NCBI GenBank assembly: GCA_009731375.1
Contig: BJOX01000226.1
Span: forward strand, 1 to 37,020
Length of the DNA: 37,020 bases
Direction of reading: 5' to 3'
From: Paulinella micropora
Taxonomy: Eukaryota > Cercozoa > Imbricatea > Euglyphida
The position numbers and the translations under genes were made by a program. This document shows, piece by piece, positions 1 through 36,857 of this stretch (the first letter of the stretch is position 1; each line of letters opens with the position of its first letter). The notes beneath the pieces are model-generated. The model was not told where the DNA came from. It made no database searches and was given only the letters and a program-made list of their open reading frames with translations.

Positions 1-738
1 ATCTGATGTCTCCTTGTGAGCACACAGATACTGATTGGGCTAGAGGGTACGAGACACCTGCTTGAGACCAATCAAATTATTTGTTTTGTGAAAGAGTTAT
101 GAGGGAGCTGTGTTGGAGTTTTTGTTTTCTTCTGACGTCCCCGTGTGAGACAGGTCAGTGAAAATTCACTCTGTTGCCTGTGTGGCAAAGCAGAAAGAAA
201 TCACCCTAGTGATGTGGACTCCAAATGTAATGACCCCAACGATAGCTCGTAAAAAGTCGGTAATACAACCAAACACAGTCCTCAAGAATGAGAATGATGT
301 CTCGTTATATTAGCTCAGTGAAGCCAAAAAGGAAAACGGCAACAGACCAGGAATAAAATAGCATCAGGTCCAATCCGGACAAATAATACTGAAAAACAAG
401 CTGGTGCACCTGTCACCAGGAAAATGTACTTTTTACCGGCTATCCGGGGGGTGATGCCTACATCATTAAGAATCGGACAATAACCATTGAGTGGCAGTTA
501 CAGTCATGACTGCGCATTTTTATCTAGTTTGCGCTACTGCTTCTGAATTGTCAGTTCTGCTATTCTACTTGCGGATTAAAGTGTTGATCGAGCATCGCGT
601 CTCCTTACGGAGTCTTCCGGCAAACCGACGTGTGTAAAGGTACGAGTTAGGTCCGTGAGTGACAGGGTAATTACCAATCAACGCTAAGCCTTCAGGGAAA
701 CAGCCGCCGTGCGGGGAGTTAGCAGAGCAGTTTCTCTT
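1..738. other. 3' flank of the F-box gene, no gene seen
   Basis: No convincing coding exon or RNA gene is visible here. It is ordinary, non-microsatellite sequence just downstream of the stop codon of the minus-strand F-box gene, so it should hold that gene's 3' UTR and polyadenylation site. I do not see a clear AATAAA on the minus strand. Confidence 0.4.
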
Positions 739-18668
<17,930 letters not shown>

Positions 18669-18689
18669 TGTGGCGGGGCCGCTCGAGCT

Positions 18690-19020
18690 AGCATGGCCTC
18701 TCTGGCCCAGACCGCACATCTCGCAACTGGCACAAACACACAGCACACACACATACAAATGGCCCAGCCAACACATTTCACAACTCAAACAACACAGCAG
18801 ATACACACGCATACACATACAAAAGAAGACAGTTGAGCTAGCGTGGACCCTCTGGCCCAGACCACACATCTCACAACTGACACAACACACAAAGCATACA
18901 GCACACATACAAATGGCCCAGCCCACACCTCTCACAACTGACACAACACACAACACACACAGCACAAAGCGCACATACAAAATGGCCCCTCTGGCACACA
19001 CATCTCACAACTAACGCAAC
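18690..19020. repeat. Five diverged tandem units upstream of the F-box gene
   Basis: Units contain GGCCCAGACCACACATCTCA and CAACTGACACAACACACA and start near 18703, 18766, 18853, 18914 and 18982. They lie directly upstream of the predicted start codon, so they may include the promoter or 5' UTR. Confidence 0.75.
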
Positions 19021-19146
19021 ACAGCGCGCGCACACACACACACACACAAACACAAACACATATATATACATATATACATATATATATACAAACATAATTA
19101 AAAAAAATATACAAAAAGAGGAGAGTAAACAAGAGCGAGGGCAGTG

Positions 19147-19184
<38 letters not shown>

Positions 19185-19269
19185 GAGAGAGGGGGAGAGA
19201 GAGGGAGAGAGAGGGAGAGGAGGAGGAGGAGGGGGGGGGGGGGGGGTGGGGGGGGGGGCNNNNNNNNNN
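19021..19269. repeat. (CA)n, (TA)n, (GA)n, poly-G and N10 gap
   Basis: Successive simple repeats, ending in a G-rich run and a 10-base gap at 19260. Confidence 0.95.
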
Positions 19270-19329
19270 ACTGATCGCAGGCCCACTGCATGTTGACTGC
19301 ACAAATACAGCATGCACAACACACTGCAA

Positions 19330-19469
19330 TGATGATGTTGTTTTGTTGTTGTTGTTGTTGCTGTTGTTGTTGTTGTTGTTGTTGTTCAATTTAATAATAA
19401 TAATAAAACTTAAACAAAGGATTTAAAATGCAAGATGGTGTGTGGCTACGGCCTTCAATGTCCACTTTC

Positions 19470-19510
<41 letters not shown>

Positions 19511-19983
19511 GATGATGATGATGATGATGATGTGACCGTGCTGTGTGTGTAGCCAGCATGCAGTGTGTGCCATGCTGTCTCGTGTGCAGTCAAGATGTGT
19601 TGTGACCATGGTGTATTGTGCACAACCACCACCACCACCACCGCAAACAACATGATGTTGTTGTTGTTGTTGTTGTTGTTGTTGTCTTGTTGTCCAATTT
19701 AATAATAACTAGAATGTTGTTGTTGTTGATGATGATGATGATGATGATGTTGTTGTAGTTGTTGTTGTTGTGGGGTTGGGAAAGTTGACAAAACGGGGGT
19801 GGTGTACGTATATTACTACCTTGCCTGTTGATGTTGTTGATGTTCTTGTTTCCTCCCTCTGTTTATTCTGTACAGACTGTTGTTGTTGTTGTTGTTGTTG
19901 AATTTAATTAATACTCCATGACTATATTTTGTTGTTGTTGCTGTTGTTGTTGTTGTTATTGTTGTTATTTTTGTTGTTGTTGC

Positions 19984-20036
<53 letters not shown>
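19330..20036. repeat. (TTG)n and (GAT)n cluster
   Basis: At least eight TTG blocks with GAT blocks, separated by short unique stretches. AATTTAATAATAA-type strings recur between blocks. No gene is recognised. Confidence 0.92.
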
Positions 20037-20037
<1 letters not shown>

Positions 20038-20664
20038 ACAATCATAATCATGATTTCGTTCGTACAGTAAATAATGATTTATAGCTAGGTACAATTAAAA
20101 GTCTTCTTAGATTACACGAGTCAGTGCAGTTACTATGAGAAAAACGTGAGTATACTATACGTATTGGATTAAGGGAAATAATGAGTACTATAATGATAGT
20201 ACTGTAGGACACAACTACCTTATGAATTGAAAAACATGCACAAACAGTCAAGTTCAAGGTCCCCCCNNNNNNNNNNNNNNNNNNNNNNNNNNNNNNNNNN
20301 NNNNNNNNNNNNNNNNNNNNNNNNNNNNNNNNNNNNNNNNNNNNNNNNNNNNNNNNNNNNNNNNNNNNNNNNNNNNNNNNNNNNNNNNNNNNNNNNNNNN
20401 NNNNNNNNNNNNNNNNNNNNNNNNNNNNNNNNNNNNNNNNNNNNNNNNNNNNNNNNNNNNNNNNNNNNNNNNNNNNNNNNNNNNNNNNNNNNNNNNNNNN
20501 NNNNNNNNNNNNNNNNNNNNNNNNNNNNNNNNNNNNNNNNNNNNNNNNNNNNNNNNNNNNNNNNNNNNNNNNNNNNNNNNNNNNNNNNNNNNNNNNNNNN
20601 NNNNNNNNNNNNNNNNNNNNNNNNCACACACACACACCCCTATCGATTTTTTTTCTTTGGAAAA
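20037..20664. other. Unassigned sequence and 358-base gap
   Basis: AT-rich sequence at 20037-20266, Ns at 20267-20624, then a CA run. No gene seen. Confidence 0.6.
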
Positions 20665-20752
20665 TCAGAAAGTTGGGAAAGTTGGAAAGTTGGAAAAGTC
20701 GGGAAAGTTGGGAAAGTCGGAAAAGTCGGGAAAGTTGGAAAACTTCAAAATA
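20665..20752. repeat. GGGAAAGTTGG-type minisatellite
   Basis: Eight or so units of 9-11 bases (GGGAAAGTTGG, GGAAAAGTCG). Confidence 0.9.
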
Positions 20753-21570
20753 TGTATGGAAATGAGAAAAAAACTCTCCAGGCAAAAGATATTGATTGCT
20801 GCCATCTTGACACATTTCCTTTTTTGCCGTAGGAATCTGTAATCTGACCCCGGGCCTTGTAGGACTTATACTAGTTCTCTGTTCTGAGTAGTTCTAGTAG
20901 TTATACTGTTATACTAGTTATAACAGTATGATTCTAGTACTACTGTACTAGTACTAATAAAGTAGCTAGAGTAGTAGTAAAGAACAAACAAGTAGAAATC
21001 TACGTACATACTAGAAATAAACGAAGTGACCTCTCACACTCTCAGCTATTTACTAATACTAGTAATACTGGTACCCGGTATTTCACCTGCTCTCTGAAGT
21101 AAGGACTTTATTCAGTCATAGAGACTTTTAATAAAAGTTAGCTGTGTATTTATCCCTTGTGCTTGTATCCAAACTCACAACCTTCGTTTGCGAGAAGTTT
21201 TGTTGAGAAAACTAAAAGTCTGCGCGTGACTTAGAAAAATTAGTAAAATAGCTTTTGCGACCGCCAACAAAATTGATCTTTGCGACCGCGAACAAAATTT
21301 AGCTTTAATAAAAACTTATTTTTATTTAAATCATTCATATGCTGAAACATTTTATTAATATTAACTACATGTTTGAAAAAAAAATTACTTTGTAAATCTT
21401 ACAAAGAATTTATAAGATCTTACAAAGTGTTTCTGTTGTACGAAGACAGGTCATGCTCTTGTGCATGCAAAGGATGCAAGTGTTTGTGTGTGTGAAAGTG
21501 CGCAGGTGTGTGCGTGCATCAACATGAGCCACAAGTTGATATGCATATGTTTCTGTGTGTAACTGTTGTT
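20753..21570. other. AT-rich unassigned sequence
   Basis: Contains many CTAGTA motifs at 20850-20990 and a duplicated TTTGCGACCGC..ACAAAATT at 21250-21300. No coding or RNA gene is recognised. Confidence 0.5.
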
Positions 21571-21854
21571 AAACAGAGGGATGCCAGGTACTGAACGTTT
21601 GGTTCCAGGAGAAGAAGACTCCTCTCTGCATGCTATGCCAGGAGAGAGAGGCAGTGTGTCTGCTGAGTGAGGCACCAGACGGAGTACAGTTGTTTGGCAA
21701 AACTATGCTTGTAAACTCTGTTGTGTTAAGCCGGCCGGCCTGGACATCTGACTCAAGCGCTTGTCTATTCGGGGCCATACTTTCAGCGACAACATTTCTG
21801 TTACGAAGGGAAACAGACGGCACGCTGTCACTGGACCTAGTAGGGCGCCTATAG
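21571..21854 (+). CDS. Unassigned ORF, possible terminal exon
   Basis: After AAACAG, a frame runs about 94 codons to TAG at 21852-21854. It contains VLNVWFQEKKTPLCMLCQER and ends LLRRETDGTLSLDLVGRL. The CxxC and mixed composition look more protein-like than the flanks. The minus strand is also open here, so I am unsure of strand and reality. I do not recognise a family. Confidence 0.25.
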
Positions 21855-21902
21855 AACACATACGTGAATACGTACATGTAAACATACATAGAAGATACAC
21901 AT

Positions 21903-22500
21903 ACATACATACATACATACATTGCATTGCATTGTATTGGATTGGATTGCGATGAATTGCGTTGCGTTGCGTTGCGTTGCATTGCATTGCGTTGCGTTGC
22001 GTTGCATTGCGTTGCATTGCGTTGAATTGCATCGCATTGCATTGCATTGCATTGCATTGCATTGACTTGCATTACGGTACGGTACAGTACAGTACATTAC
22101 ATTACATTACATTACCTAACATTACATTACATTACATTACATTGCATTACATTACATTACATTACATTACGTACATAACATACGTACATAACATACGTAC
22201 ATAACATACATACATAACATACATACATACATACATACATACATACATACATACATACATGCACATGCATACATGCACATGCATACATGGATAACATAAC
22301 ATAACATAACATAACATAACATAACATAACATAACGTTACGTTACATCATATTACATCATATTACATTACATTACATTACATTATATTATATTACATTTT
22401 TTACATACATACATACATACATACAAACATACATACAAACATACATGCATGCATACATACATACATACATACATGCATACATACATACATACATACATAC
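21903..22500. repeat. Pentanucleotide and CATA tracts (TTGCA, ATTAC, CATAA)
   Basis: ATTGC, GTTGC, ATTAC and ACATA units succeed one another, with CATA at both ends. It is downstream of the minus-strand adaptor gene's stop codon. Confidence 0.95.
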
Positions 22501-22540
22501 ATACATACGCCAATACGGTAAGCTGAACCCTCAAGGCAAA

Positions 22541-22677
22541 TCAAGCGATCACGATGACCTGCTGTTGCCTTTTTTGCTTCTTCTTGTTGGTCCTCTTCTT
22601 CCCTTGTCCTTGTTGCTGACCTCCTCCTGCGCCGCCGCCCCCGCCACCGAACTTCTTCTTCGTTTTGCTCTTGCGCC
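22541..22677 (-). CDS. Adaptor gene, terminal exon
   Basis: Acceptor CACGCAG, phase 1 in. Encodes [20 protein letters not shown], then [19 protein letters not shown], then VIVIA and TGA at 22543-22541. An internal donor CAG/GTCATC at 22559 is possible, but reading to the stop is simpler. Confidence 0.6.
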
Positions 22678-23753
22678 CTGCGTGAAATGAACAAAGCCAC
22701 TACTGCAGGCTATCTGTCTGTCTTGTCTGTCTTACGTGTCTGTCTGGTCTGGTCTGTCTGGTCTTGTCTGCATGCTCTTGCCTGTCTGTCTGTCTTATCG
22801 TGTCTGTACGTGTGTCTGTGTGTGTGTGTGTGTCTGTCTGTCTATCTGTCTGTTGCTTTCTTGCAGGCGCATGGACATGAAAAGAGAAGTGCTGCAGCAC
22901 AACGGTGGCGTTTAGGAGAGATTGATTGGGAGAAAGGAATAAAAGAGATGGGGAGAGGGTAGGGAGAGGGAAGGCGCGATGCAGGTAGATATATGGCGCC
23001 TAGAGAAGAGAGGGACGAGAAAACTAGTTTGCAAGACCAAATGGCGTGAGGGCAAGTGGCCACAGCATGTGCAGTGAATTCATGCCGTTTTGATCTCATC
23101 GTTCTCCACCAATTGTTCTGCTATGATAATGCTGAAGCCATCGTTGAAAGGCTCATGACAAGAGCTTTCGAATGGCTTCTTCAGCTCGAATCTTAAATAT
23201 TTATTTATAAAAATGAGATCGAAGATGAGGAATTTGGTGGTGCTGTGCGGTGTGGTCAAGTGCGGCGGCTACCTCCGCCCCCGCCGCCGCCGCCTCCGTA
23301 GGCTCCACCTCCTCCCCCTACCCCTCCTTCTCCTCCTTGACTGTTCATCTTTCTACGCTTCTTTTTGGGGTTTCCTTGTTGAAACCCTCCTCCTCCTCCT
23401 CCTCCACCACCACCACCACCACCACCGTATCCCCCGCCACCGCCGCCTCCGCCCTGCCCTCCTCCTCCGCCGCCCTGTGGCTTTCTCTTTCTTTTCTTCT
23501 TGGTCGTGCCTGCACAGCACACACACACCACAGCCATGCAATTCCAGACTGGCGCACTCTCCAAGCAACCATCACCATACACACATCTTGCCGACAGAGA
23601 AAAAAAAAAAAAAAAAACAACAAAAAAAAAGCGACTCCACACATTTTGTGCAACCAGTTTGTAGATGTGTGGGTAGGTCTGCTCCTGCCCTCACCCTCTG
23701 TGCCCTCTGCCGCACCGACTCTATACTCGGGTGTCGGAGTAGTAGTAGTAGTG

Positions 23754-23785
<32 letters not shown>

Positions 23786-25254
23786 TATTGAATCGTAGCT
23801 TTTCCTCGTTGATGAGCTCCGAGTGACGCCAGTAGAGGGGGGGGGGGTTAGAGTAGAGTAGAGTAGAGTAGAGTATATGGTGCAGAACAAGCCTCACAGC
23901 TCTGATAACCATTCTGTTGTTGCTGCTGTTGCCTTTGCTGCGGGTATCCCTGTTGCTGCTGCCCTCCTTGCTGCTGCGGCTTCTTCTTCTTCTTCTTCTT
24001 TTTAGTTGTGCTCTTCTTCTGTTGTTGTCCTCCTTGCTGCTGTCCTCCTTGCAGCTGCTGCTAACATCAACATTACATTGCATTACATTGCGTGACTTTA
24101 AATCATAGGACATAACGTCGGATTACATTGCATTACATTGCATCACGTTGCATCATATTGCATCACATTATACTATCACACGACACTACATAAAATTACA
24201 TTAGATTGCATGACAGAGCAGAACAGAACAGAACAGAACAGAACAGAACAGAGTAGAATGGAGCAAAACAGAACAGAGTAGAATGCAGCAGAACAGAACA
24301 GAGCAGAGCCAGAACAGAGCAGAACAGAGCAGAACAGAACAGAACAGAACAGACCCGATCATAACAAAACAGAGCAGAACAAAATAGAGCAGAACAGAGC
24401 GAAACAAAACAGAACACAGCAGAACAGAACAGAACAGAACAGAACAGAACAAAGCAGAACAGAACTAAGCAGAACAGAGCCGAACAGAGCCGAACAGCAG
24501 AGCAGAACGAACAGAACAGATCAGAGCGGAGCAGAACAACAGCACAAAACAGAACAGAGCACAACAGGGCAGAACAGAGCATAAGAGAAGAGAACAGAGC
24601 AGAGAGAACAGAGCAGAGCAGAGAAGAACAGAGCAGAGCAGAGCATAACAGAACAGAGAAGAACAGAGCAGAACAGAGCATCACAGAACAGAACAGAACA
24701 GAACATAACAGAACAGAACAGAGCAGAACAGTGGTATTGGTGTGATATTAGAACAGAGCAGCAAAGAGCAGAGAAGAACAGAAAAAAGTGAGAGTACAGA
24801 AAATAAGAACAGAACGGAACAGTACAGAAGAGAACGGAAGAGAACAGAGCAAAGCAGAACAGAACAGAGCAGAACAGAGCAGAACAGAGCAGAACAGAGC
24901 AGAGAAGATCAGAGCAGATCAGAGAAGATCAGAGAAGAGCCGAGCAGAACAAAGCAGAACAAAGCAGAACAGAGCAGAACAGAGCAGAACAGAGCAGAGC
25001 AGAGCAGAACAGAACAGAACAGAACAGAACAGAACAAAGCAGAACAGAACAGAACAGAACAGAAAAGAACAGAGCAAAACAGAGCAAAACAGAGCAGAAC
25101 ACAACAGAGCGGAACAGAATAGAGCAGAGCAGAACAGAGCAGAGCAGAGCAGAACAGAGCAGAACAGAACAGAACAGAGCAGAGCAGAACAGAACAGAGT
25201 GGAACAGACAGAGTAGAGCAGAATAGAGCAGAGAGTAGAGCAGAACAGAAAAGA

Positions 25255-25335
<81 letters not shown>

Positions 25336-26476
25336 CACACACACACTCACACACACTCACACTCACTCACTCTCACTTTCTCGCACACTCTCACTCTCAC
25401 TCACTGACTCTCACTGACGCTTACCCTCACACACACATACTCTCTCTCTCTCTTTCTTTCTTTCTCTCTCTCTCTCTCTCTTTCTCAGTCTCTCTTTCAG
25501 TCTCTCTCTCTTTCAGTCTCTCACTTTGAAGAAGAAGAAGAAGAAGAAGAAGAAGAAGAAGAAGAAGGAGAAGAAGAAGGAGAAGAAGGAGAAGAAGGAG
25601 AAGAAGAAGAAAAAGGAGAAGAAAAAGGAGAAGAAAAAGGAGAAGAAAAAGGAGAAGAAAAAGGAGAAGAAAAAGGAGAAGCAAAAGAAGAAGAAAAAGA
25701 AGAAAAAGAAGAAAAAGAAGAAAAAGAAGAAAAAGAAGAAAAAGAAGAAAAAGAAGAAGAAGAAGAAGAAGAAGAAGAAAAAGAAGAAGAAGAAGAAGAA
25801 GAAGAAGAAGAAGAAGAAGAAGAAGAAGAAGAAGAAGAAGAAGAAGAAGAAGAAGGAGAAGAAGAAGAAGAGGAAGAAAAAGAAAAAGAAAAGAAAAAGA
25901 AGAGGAAGAAAAAGAAGAAGAAAAAGAAAAAGAAGAAGAAGAAGAAGAAGAAGAAGAAGATATGCATGAATATATCATGTATGCATGCATGTTTTGCATG
26001 CAAGCTAGCGTCCTCCAGCGCTACACATGTGCAGAAATATGCACGTATGCACAGACGCTTCGCGCAACCTAAACTGCGCAGCATACGCGCGCCCTGGCTT
26101 CTAGTACAACACAAAACGATACAATACAATACAATATTCAATACAATACAGTATACAATACAATACAATATGCAATACAATACAATATACAATAAAATAC
26201 AATATGCAATACAATACAATATAATGTATGCTTTACATATGCATGCATATATTATGTATGCATGCATGTTTTGCATGCAAGCTAGCGTCCTCCAGCGCTA
26301 CACATATACAGAAATATGCACGTATGCACAGATGTGGATGTAAAAGAATACACCTTTGGTTTCTGCGTGTTGCTTTGACTCTTTTTCTTTTTCTGAACAG
26401 CAGCTGCTTTCTCCTGCTTTGCTTGAGCTTGGTTTGCTTTGATTATCTCGTCTAGAGTCATGTCGAGGCGGTCCAT
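22541..26476 (-). CDS. ALYREF/UIF-like mRNA export adaptor with no RRM
   Basis: Exons on the minus strand: 26476-26354, 24060-23910, 23509-23273 and 22677-22541. Phases 0, 1, 1 fit and total 648 nt, i.e. 215 residues plus stop. The N-terminus [18 protein letters not shown] matches the UAP56-binding motif (LDMSLDDIIK) of ALYREF and UIF/FYTTD1. The rest is Lys clusters, Gln-rich runs with GGQQQ, and long Gly runs with KKKRKRKPQ and NPKKKRRK. Proteins with this motif bring the helicase UAP56/DDX39B to mRNA in TREX. No RRM is seen, so it is nearer UIF in plan. Introns hold (GAA)n, (AACAG)n and CATA-type repeats. Confidence 0.65.
22715..22870. repeat. (CTGT)n-rich tract
   Basis: CTGT/CTGTCTTG units in the intron between the adaptor's last two exons. 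On the plus strand it ends TTTCTTGCAG, a good acceptor, followed by a short ORF. Confidence 0.85.
22871..23272. other. Intron of the adaptor gene, unassigned
   Basis: GA-rich then unique sequence with no family motif. A frame reading through the donor of exon 23509-23273 meets TGA at 23258-23256, so intron retention would truncate the protein after GGGGSRRT. Confidence 0.5.
23273..23509 (-). CDS. Adaptor gene, Gly-rich exon
   Basis: Acceptor TGTGCAG, donor GTAGCC, 237 nt, phase 1 to 1. Begins [20 protein letters not shown], followed by Gly runs with single Tyr, [20 protein letters not shown], and more Gly. Basic blocks would suit RNA binding or nuclear import. The Gly runs come from CCX trinucleotide repeats and may vary in length. 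Confidence 0.7.
23581..23785. repeat. Poly-A and (AGT)n
   Basis: An A-rich stretch at 23598-23630 and an AGT tract at 23735-23785, in the intron between exons 24060-23910 and 23509-23273. The AGT tract is TAC/ACT on the sense strand. Confidence 0.9.
23910..24060 (-). CDS. Adaptor gene, Gln/Lys-rich exon
   Basis: Acceptor GATGTTAG, donor GTTATC, 151 nt, phase 0 to 1. It has [19 protein letters not shown], seven or so Lys in a row, [15 protein letters not shown] and QQQQQN. The chosen frame shares GGQQQ style with the later exons; the alternative frame is Ser/Arg-rich and does not fit phase. Confidence 0.65.
24065..24212. repeat. (ATTGC/ATTAC)n
   Basis: Pentanucleotide ACATTGCATT-type units directly upstream (sense) of the Gln-rich exon. 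Confidence 0.9.
24213..25255. repeat. 1-kb (AACAG/AGCAG)n pentanucleotide satellite
   Basis: About 200 units of AGAAC/AGAGC. A short interruption at 24730-24760 (GTGGTATTGGTGTGATATT) divides it. It is intronic; on the sense strand it is TGTTC/TGCTC, pyrimidine-rich. Long ORFs across it are artefacts of a pentamer in all frames. Confidence 0.97.
25256..25520. repeat. (TATC)n, (CA)n, (CT)n
   Basis: Successive simple repeats in the same intron. Confidence 0.95.
25528..25960. repeat. (GAA)n with GGA and AAA variants
   Basis: A 430-base purine tract. On the sense strand it is (TTC)n, the triplet known to form triplexes when long. Confidence 0.97.
25961..26335. repeat. 95-base direct repeats flanking (ATACA)n
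   Basis: 25961-26054 and 26237-26333 share GCATGCATGTTTTGCATGCA and GCTAGCGTCCTCCAGCGCTA. Between them is an (ATACA)n tract at 26110-26225. On the minus strand the shared part reads [16 protein letters not shown], which may be a relic exon. Confidence 0.85.
26354..26476 (-). CDS. Adaptor gene, first exon with UAP56-binding motif
   Basis: ATG at 26476, donor GTGTATTC, 41 codons, phase 0 out. Encodes [20 protein letters not shown], then basic [14 protein letters not shown]. The motif at the very N-terminus is placed as in ALYREF. Confidence 0.78.
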
Positions 26477-27118
26477 CTTGGAAACGGACGTACACGAAAG
26501 GAGCCTGACACTTCACCTGGAGACGGTAACCAATATCGATGGAAATGCGGAGACAAATGAGAATTCACTGAACTTCCTTGGGGGAAATACTAGTTCGCAA
26601 AGGCTGCATGCAAAATTTCAAGTCCTGCTTGTGCAACGGAGAGAAAGAAGAAAGCACGAAGAAAGAAATTTTGAAAGATTCGCGAAGCTTGCAGCAAAAC
26701 ATAAACTCCACAAAATCTTTAAAAGTCTATACTGCATGTGCAATGTGTTGGACAAAAAGCCAGAGATACGACCGCAAAAGCCATTTCCTTTTGTCAGCAT
26801 TCACATATGAACCATGTAGCCTTCTTCTCAATTTTGTGTTTGATCTTCTCTTTCTTCATCGTTTTATTCTCGGTAGTCAATATCTGCAGTGATATCCGAT
26901 TTCTCTTTCTCTTATTTTCTGGATTTTTAGCCCATCTTCTTTTTGCAGTTTCATGACAAGGACGAGCTCGGAAGGAAGGTGGCACGACACCCTCATTCAG
27001 TGAAAAGAAGCAATCATCAGGTTCTTTTGTCCCTCTGTTGTCGTGTATATACCTGAACACATCTGTCGAACGAATAAAGTCAGTAACATAAAGTACATAT
27101 GTATGCATGAGTTGATGC
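26477..27118. other. Upstream region between divergent genes, with unassigned ORFs
   Basis: No CATA repeats until 27118. The minus strand has an ORF 27063-26794 containing RYIHDNRGTKEPDDCFFSLN and RRWAKNPENKRKRNR, ending in TGA. The plus strand is open at 26439-26810. Neither matches a family I know. Promoters for the two flanking genes should lie here or in the repeat. Confidence 0.4.
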
Positions 27119-28223
27119 ATGTATGTATGTATGTTTGTATTCTAATACATACATAAAATACATACATAAATACATACATAAATACCATACATACATAAAT
27201 ACCATACATACATACATACATACATACATAAATATGTACATACATGCATACATACATACATACATACATACATATGTACACATGTACATACATATGTACA
27301 TATGTACATATGTATGTTACATACATACATAACATACATAACATACATAACATAACATAACATAGTACATAACATAACATACATATTTTGTACATACATG
27401 CATAAATACATACATACATACATACAGTACATACAGTACATACATACAGTACATACATACAGTACATACATACTACATACATACATACATATGTACATAC
27501 ATATGTACATACATACATACATACATACATAACATACATACATAACATACATATATACATACATACATACATACACACATAACAGACATACATACATACA
27601 TAACAGACATATGTATGGTATGTATGTAATGTATGTATGACATATGTGTATGTATGTAAGTAAGTAAGTAAGTAAGTAAGTATGTATGTATGTATGTATG
27701 TATGTATGTATGCATGTATGCAATGCATACATACATACATACATACATACATACATCCGTACATACATGCATGCATACATACATACATACATACATACAT
27801 ACTACACACAATGTGTGTATGTATGTGTGTGTGTATGTATGTATGTAATGTATGTATGAATATGTGTATGTATGTATGTATGTATGTATGTATGTATGTA
27901 TGTATGTACATACATACATACATACATACATATGTACATACATACATACATACATACATACATACATACATACATACTTATTTGCATACATACACACATA
28001 CACATGCACACGTACATACATACATACATGCACACATGCATACATACATACATACATACATATATGCATGCATGCATGCATGCATACATACACACATACA
28101 TACATACACACACACACTTACTTACATACATACATACATGCATGTATATGTATGTATGTATGTTATGTTATGTATGTCATGTATGTCATGTATGTTATGT
28201 ATATTATGTATGTTATGTATATG

Positions 28224-28266
<43 letters not shown>

Positions 28267-28268
28267 CA
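27118..28268. repeat. 1.15-kb (CATA)n/(TATG)n tract with strand switches
   Basis: The tract flips between CATA and TATG several times (about 27118-27140 TATG, 27145-27610 CATA, 27615-27720 TATG, 27728-27800 CATA, 27810-27907 TATG, 27908-28145 CATA, 28146-28262 TATG). Each flip makes a potential hairpin. It ends at the acceptor GTAACAG of the Ran-binding gene. Confidence 0.92.
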
Positions 28269-28269
28269 G

Positions 28270-36055
<7,786 letters not shown>

Positions 36056-36074
36056 GTATTAACACATCTGACTA

Positions 36075-36081
36075 TTATTAC

Positions 36082-36120
<39 letters not shown>
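36075..36120. repeat. (ATT)n
   Basis: ATT tract preceding a SINE-like unit. Confidence 0.95.
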
Positions 36121-36121
<1 letters not shown>

Positions 36122-36384
36122 GTGATAGCCCAGTGGTCAAGTTCTACCATCTGAGCCCTGTCGCCAGTTCGATTCCCGTCGGTGCCACCAGTATTTTCAT
36201 TGAACATACCGCCCGTCGGTGCCACCAGTATTTTCATTGAACATACCGGTCCGTCTGGAAGTGTTGGAACTGCCCTTGCGAGGGCGTCATTACAGCCTAT
36301 CGTCAATTCTTCGTACTCCCCTCACGGGTGAGACGATGGAGGCGCATGTGCAGATTTGCATCAGCCATTGACAGAGAAGCACTA

Positions 36385-36468
<84 letters not shown>
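36121..36468 (+). repeat. SINE-like repeat with (ATT)n tail, copy 5
   Basis: Starts TGATAGCCCAGTGGTCAAG (A-box-like), has CAGTTCGATTCCCGTC (B-box-like), ends CATTGACAGAGAAGCAC, and then an ATT tail 36384-36468. A GTCGGTGCCACCAGTATTTT block is duplicated inside. Confidence 0.9.
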
Positions 36469-36469
<1 letters not shown>

Positions 36470-36792
36470 GGACACCGTGATAGCCCAGTGGTCAAGTTCT
36501 ACCATCTGGGCCCTGTCGCCAGTTCGATTCCCGTCGGTGCCACCAGTATTTTCATTGAACATACCGGTCCGTCTGGAAGTGTTGGAACTGCCCTTGCGGG
36601 GGTGTCATTAGAGCCTATCGTCAATTCTTCGTACTCCCCTCACGGGTGAGACGATGGAGGCGCATGTGCAGAAATGCATCAGCCATTGACAGAGAAGCAC
36701 TATTATTATTTATTTATTTATTTATGTATTCATTTATTTATTTATTTATTTATTTATTTATTATCATTATTATTATTATTATTATTATTATT

Positions 36793-36855
<63 letters not shown>
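36470..36855 (+). repeat. SINE-like repeat with (ATT)n/(ATTT)n tail, copy 6
   Basis: The most complete head: GGACACCGTGATAGCCCAGT, then B box, and GTCGGTGCCACC, which can pair with the 5' end like a tRNA acceptor stem. The tail 36701-36855 mixes ATTT and ATT. Confidence 0.92.

Positions 36856-36857
<2 letters not shown>

Noticed and set aside
22867-22914. Plus-strand exon after TTTCTTGCAG ([15 protein letters not shown], stop)
   Set aside because: The acceptor is good, but no upstream plus-strand exon can be identified, and it lies in an intron of the minus-strand adaptor gene.
36470-36545. A true tRNA gene
   Set aside because: A and B boxes are recognisable, but the cloverleaf is imperfect and the unit continues into a repeat body with an ATT tail, so it is a SINE head.
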